DNA of 21,404 bases from NCBI GenBank assembly GCA_017419325.1, contig JAFOLN010000001.1, positions 1 to 21,404 on the forward strand, in the 5' to 3' direction. The notes under the pieces are model-generated. The model worked only from the letters and a program-made list of their open reading frames with translations. It ran no database searches and was not told the origin of the DNA. Of this stretch, positions 20,339-21,404 are shown one piece after another. Origin of the DNA: Clostridia bacterium. Its GTDB lineage: Bacteria; Bacillota; Clostridia; Oscillospirales; RGIG577. Made by a program: the position numbers and the translations under genes. Each line of letters starts with the position of its first letter. Position 1 is the first letter of the stretch.

Positions 20339-21259
20339 ATGAATATTTTAAGCTTGTTAGGCAGTATGCCGGGAGCCGTGGCCCAAGGCTTTATCTGGGG
20401 CATAATGGCAATCGGCGTTTACATAACATTCAAAATACTTGACTTTGCCGACCTTACCGTCGACGGCTCCATGTGTACCGGCGGCGCTGTATGCGTCATG
20501 ATGATGATAAGCGGTCACAGCATATTGGTATCCTTCGTTGTGGCTGTTATCGTCGGAATGATAACGGGTCTTATAACGGGTCTGTTCCATACGTTTATGG
20601 GCATACCGGCAATACTCGCAGGTATTTTGTCGCAGCTTGCGCTGTATTCCGTAAACCTGAAGATTATGGGCAAGGCGAATCAGGCGCTGAGCGTCAGAAA
20701 TTACGACCTGCTTGTTTCTTTGCAGTATCTCAGGGACGTGCCGTTTTATAAGAACTCGATCTTTGTTATCGCGGTTATTGTTATCGTGCTCATTGCGGTT
20801 CTGTATTGGTTCTTCGGTACGGAATTCGGCAGTTCGATAAGGGCCACCGGATGTAATCTCAACATGAGCCGCGCGCAGGGCATAAACACCAACTTCAACC
20901 CCGTGTTCGCGCTTATGCGTTCCAACGGCATAGTTGCGCTGGCAGGCGCGCTGCTCGCACAGTATCAGGGCTTCGCCGACGTTCAGATGGGACGCGGCGC
21001 AATAGTTATCGGCCTTGCCGCAGTCATCATAGGCGAGGCGCTTATAGGCAGATTTTTCTCGAATTTTGCGGTACAGCTTCTGGCCGTGGCCATAGGCGGC
21101 GTTGTTTATTATATAGTTTATCAGATAGTTATCTGGTGCGGAATAGACACCGACCTTCTTAAGATGCTCTCGGCAGTAGTGGTTGCGCTCTTCCTCGGCA
21201 TACCGTACTGGAAATCCCATTACGGCTCGGGGTCAAAAGGAGGGAAAAAGAATGCTTGA
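20339..21259 (+). CDS. ABC transporter permease (COG4120 / TrpY-like)
   Basis: 306 residues with about eight to nine hydrophobic helices; a single permease gene implies a homodimer. It belongs to the branched-chain-amino-acid-like permease superfamily. GFIWGIMAIGVYITFKILDF near the N-terminus, DLTVDGSMCTGGAV (about residues 40-53), GIPAILAGILSQLALYSVN (about 84-102), and the cytosolic loop GSSIRATGCNLNMSRAQGIN (about 163-182) that probably contacts the ATPase are characteristic. RBS TTCGGAGG precedes ATG 20339, 33 bases after the binding-protein gene. The stop overlaps the ATPase start by eight bases. Confidence 0.9.
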   Translation: MNILSLLGSMPGAVAQGFIWGIMAIGVYITFKILDFADLTVDGSMCTGGAVCVMMMISGHSILVSFVVAVIVGMITGLITGLFHTFMGIPAILAGILSQLALYSVNLKIMGKANQALSVRNYDLLVSLQYLRDVPFYKNSIFVIAVIVIVLIAVLYWFFGTEFGSSIRATGCNLNMSRAQGINTNFNPVFALMRSNGIVALAGALLAQYQGFADVQMGRGAIVIGLAAVIIGEALIGRFFSNFAVQLLAVAIGGVVYYIVYQIVIWCGIDTDLLKMLSAVVVALFLGIPYWKSHYGSGSKGGKKNA

Positions 21260-21404
21260 GCTTAAAGATATACACAAGACCTTCAATCCCGGCACCGTCA
21301 ATGCAAAGACGGCGCTGGCAGGCGTTGACCTCGTTTTAAACGAGGGCGACTTCGTTACCGTAATAGGCGGCAACGGCGCGGGCAAGAGCACCATGCTCAA
21401 CGCC
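21252..21404 (+). CDS. ABC transporter ATP-binding protein, 5' part (cut by window end)
   Basis: The first 51 residues are visible, running off the right edge. LELKDIHKTFNPGTVNAKTA opens the nucleotide-binding domain, and the Walker A motif IGGNGAGKST is at about residues 38-47. AGGAGGGAAAA precedes ATG 21252 inside the permease gene, and the eight-base overlap implies coupled translation. With the two genes before it, it forms a binding protein-permease-ATPase importer. The signature motif, Walker B and any C-terminal features are outside the window. Confidence 0.93.
   Translation, partial: MLELKDIHKTFNPGTVNAKTALAGVDLVLNEGDFVTVIGGNGAGKSTMLNA

Noticed and set aside
20357..21220. A 287-codon open frame on the minus strand opposite the permease.
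   Set aside because: It is His- and Tyr-rich and reads as the complement of hydrophobic codons in the permease; it has no family resemblance.

Overview
The window looks like the chromosome of a Clostridia-type Bacillota (Firmicutes) bacterium of intermediate GC content. The evidence is the gene order of one long S10-spc-alpha ribosomal protein cluster, strong AGGAGG-type ribosome binding sites, TTG/GTG starts, a zinc-type S14, a zinc-type adenylate kinase, and a KOW RNA-binding protein between map and infA. Genus cannot be read from the sequence.

Layout. Positions 1-142 hold two strong hairpins and perhaps the end of an unidentified gene. Positions 143-898 (minus strand) encode an alpha/beta hydrolase. 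It is divergent from a small one-helix membrane or secreted protein at 990-1202, and the two have overlapping putative promoters. A gene-poor stretch (1203-1719) carries a terminator, an inverted repeat, a near-consensus promoter (1357-1385) and a leader of about 330 nt. From 1720 to 17422 runs an uninterrupted plus-strand block: rpsJ-rplC-rplD-rplW-rplB-rpsS-rplV-rpsC-rplP-rpmC-rpsQ / rplN-rplX-rplE-rpsN-rpsH-rplF-rplR-rpsE-rpmD-rplO-secY-adk-map-KOW-infA-rpmJ-rpsM-rpsK-rpsD-rpoA-rplQ, closed by an intrinsic terminator at 17436-17471. The genes mostly sit 0-40 bp apart. The few longer gaps (rpsJ-rplC, rpsQ-rplN, infA-rpmJ, rpsD-rpoA) each hold a hairpin and are the likeliest places for internal regulation or RNA processing.

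Downstream are a class II aldolase (17510-18151) and a TtcA-family tRNA thiolase-like protein (18181-19017). From 19055 a near-perfect sigma-A promoter and a structured leader precede an ABC importer operon: lipoprotein binding protein (19226-20305), permease (20339-21259) and the start of its ATPase (21252 to the window end). The family combination is that of the TrpXYZ-type uptake systems, but the substrate is not readable from the sequence.

The core of the window is ordinary translation and secretion machinery: ribosomal proteins, RNA polymerase alpha, the SecY channel, adenylate kinase, methionine aminopeptidase and IF-1. The accessory points of interest are the S10 leader with its out-of-phase peptide-like reading frames, the structured leader and operator-like repeats of the ABC operon, the Arg/Asp-rich tail of S3 and the Glu/Ala/Gly repeat tail of the binding lipoprotein. 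I found no CRISPR array, insertion sequence, tRNA or rRNA. Nothing here proves a new biological system.
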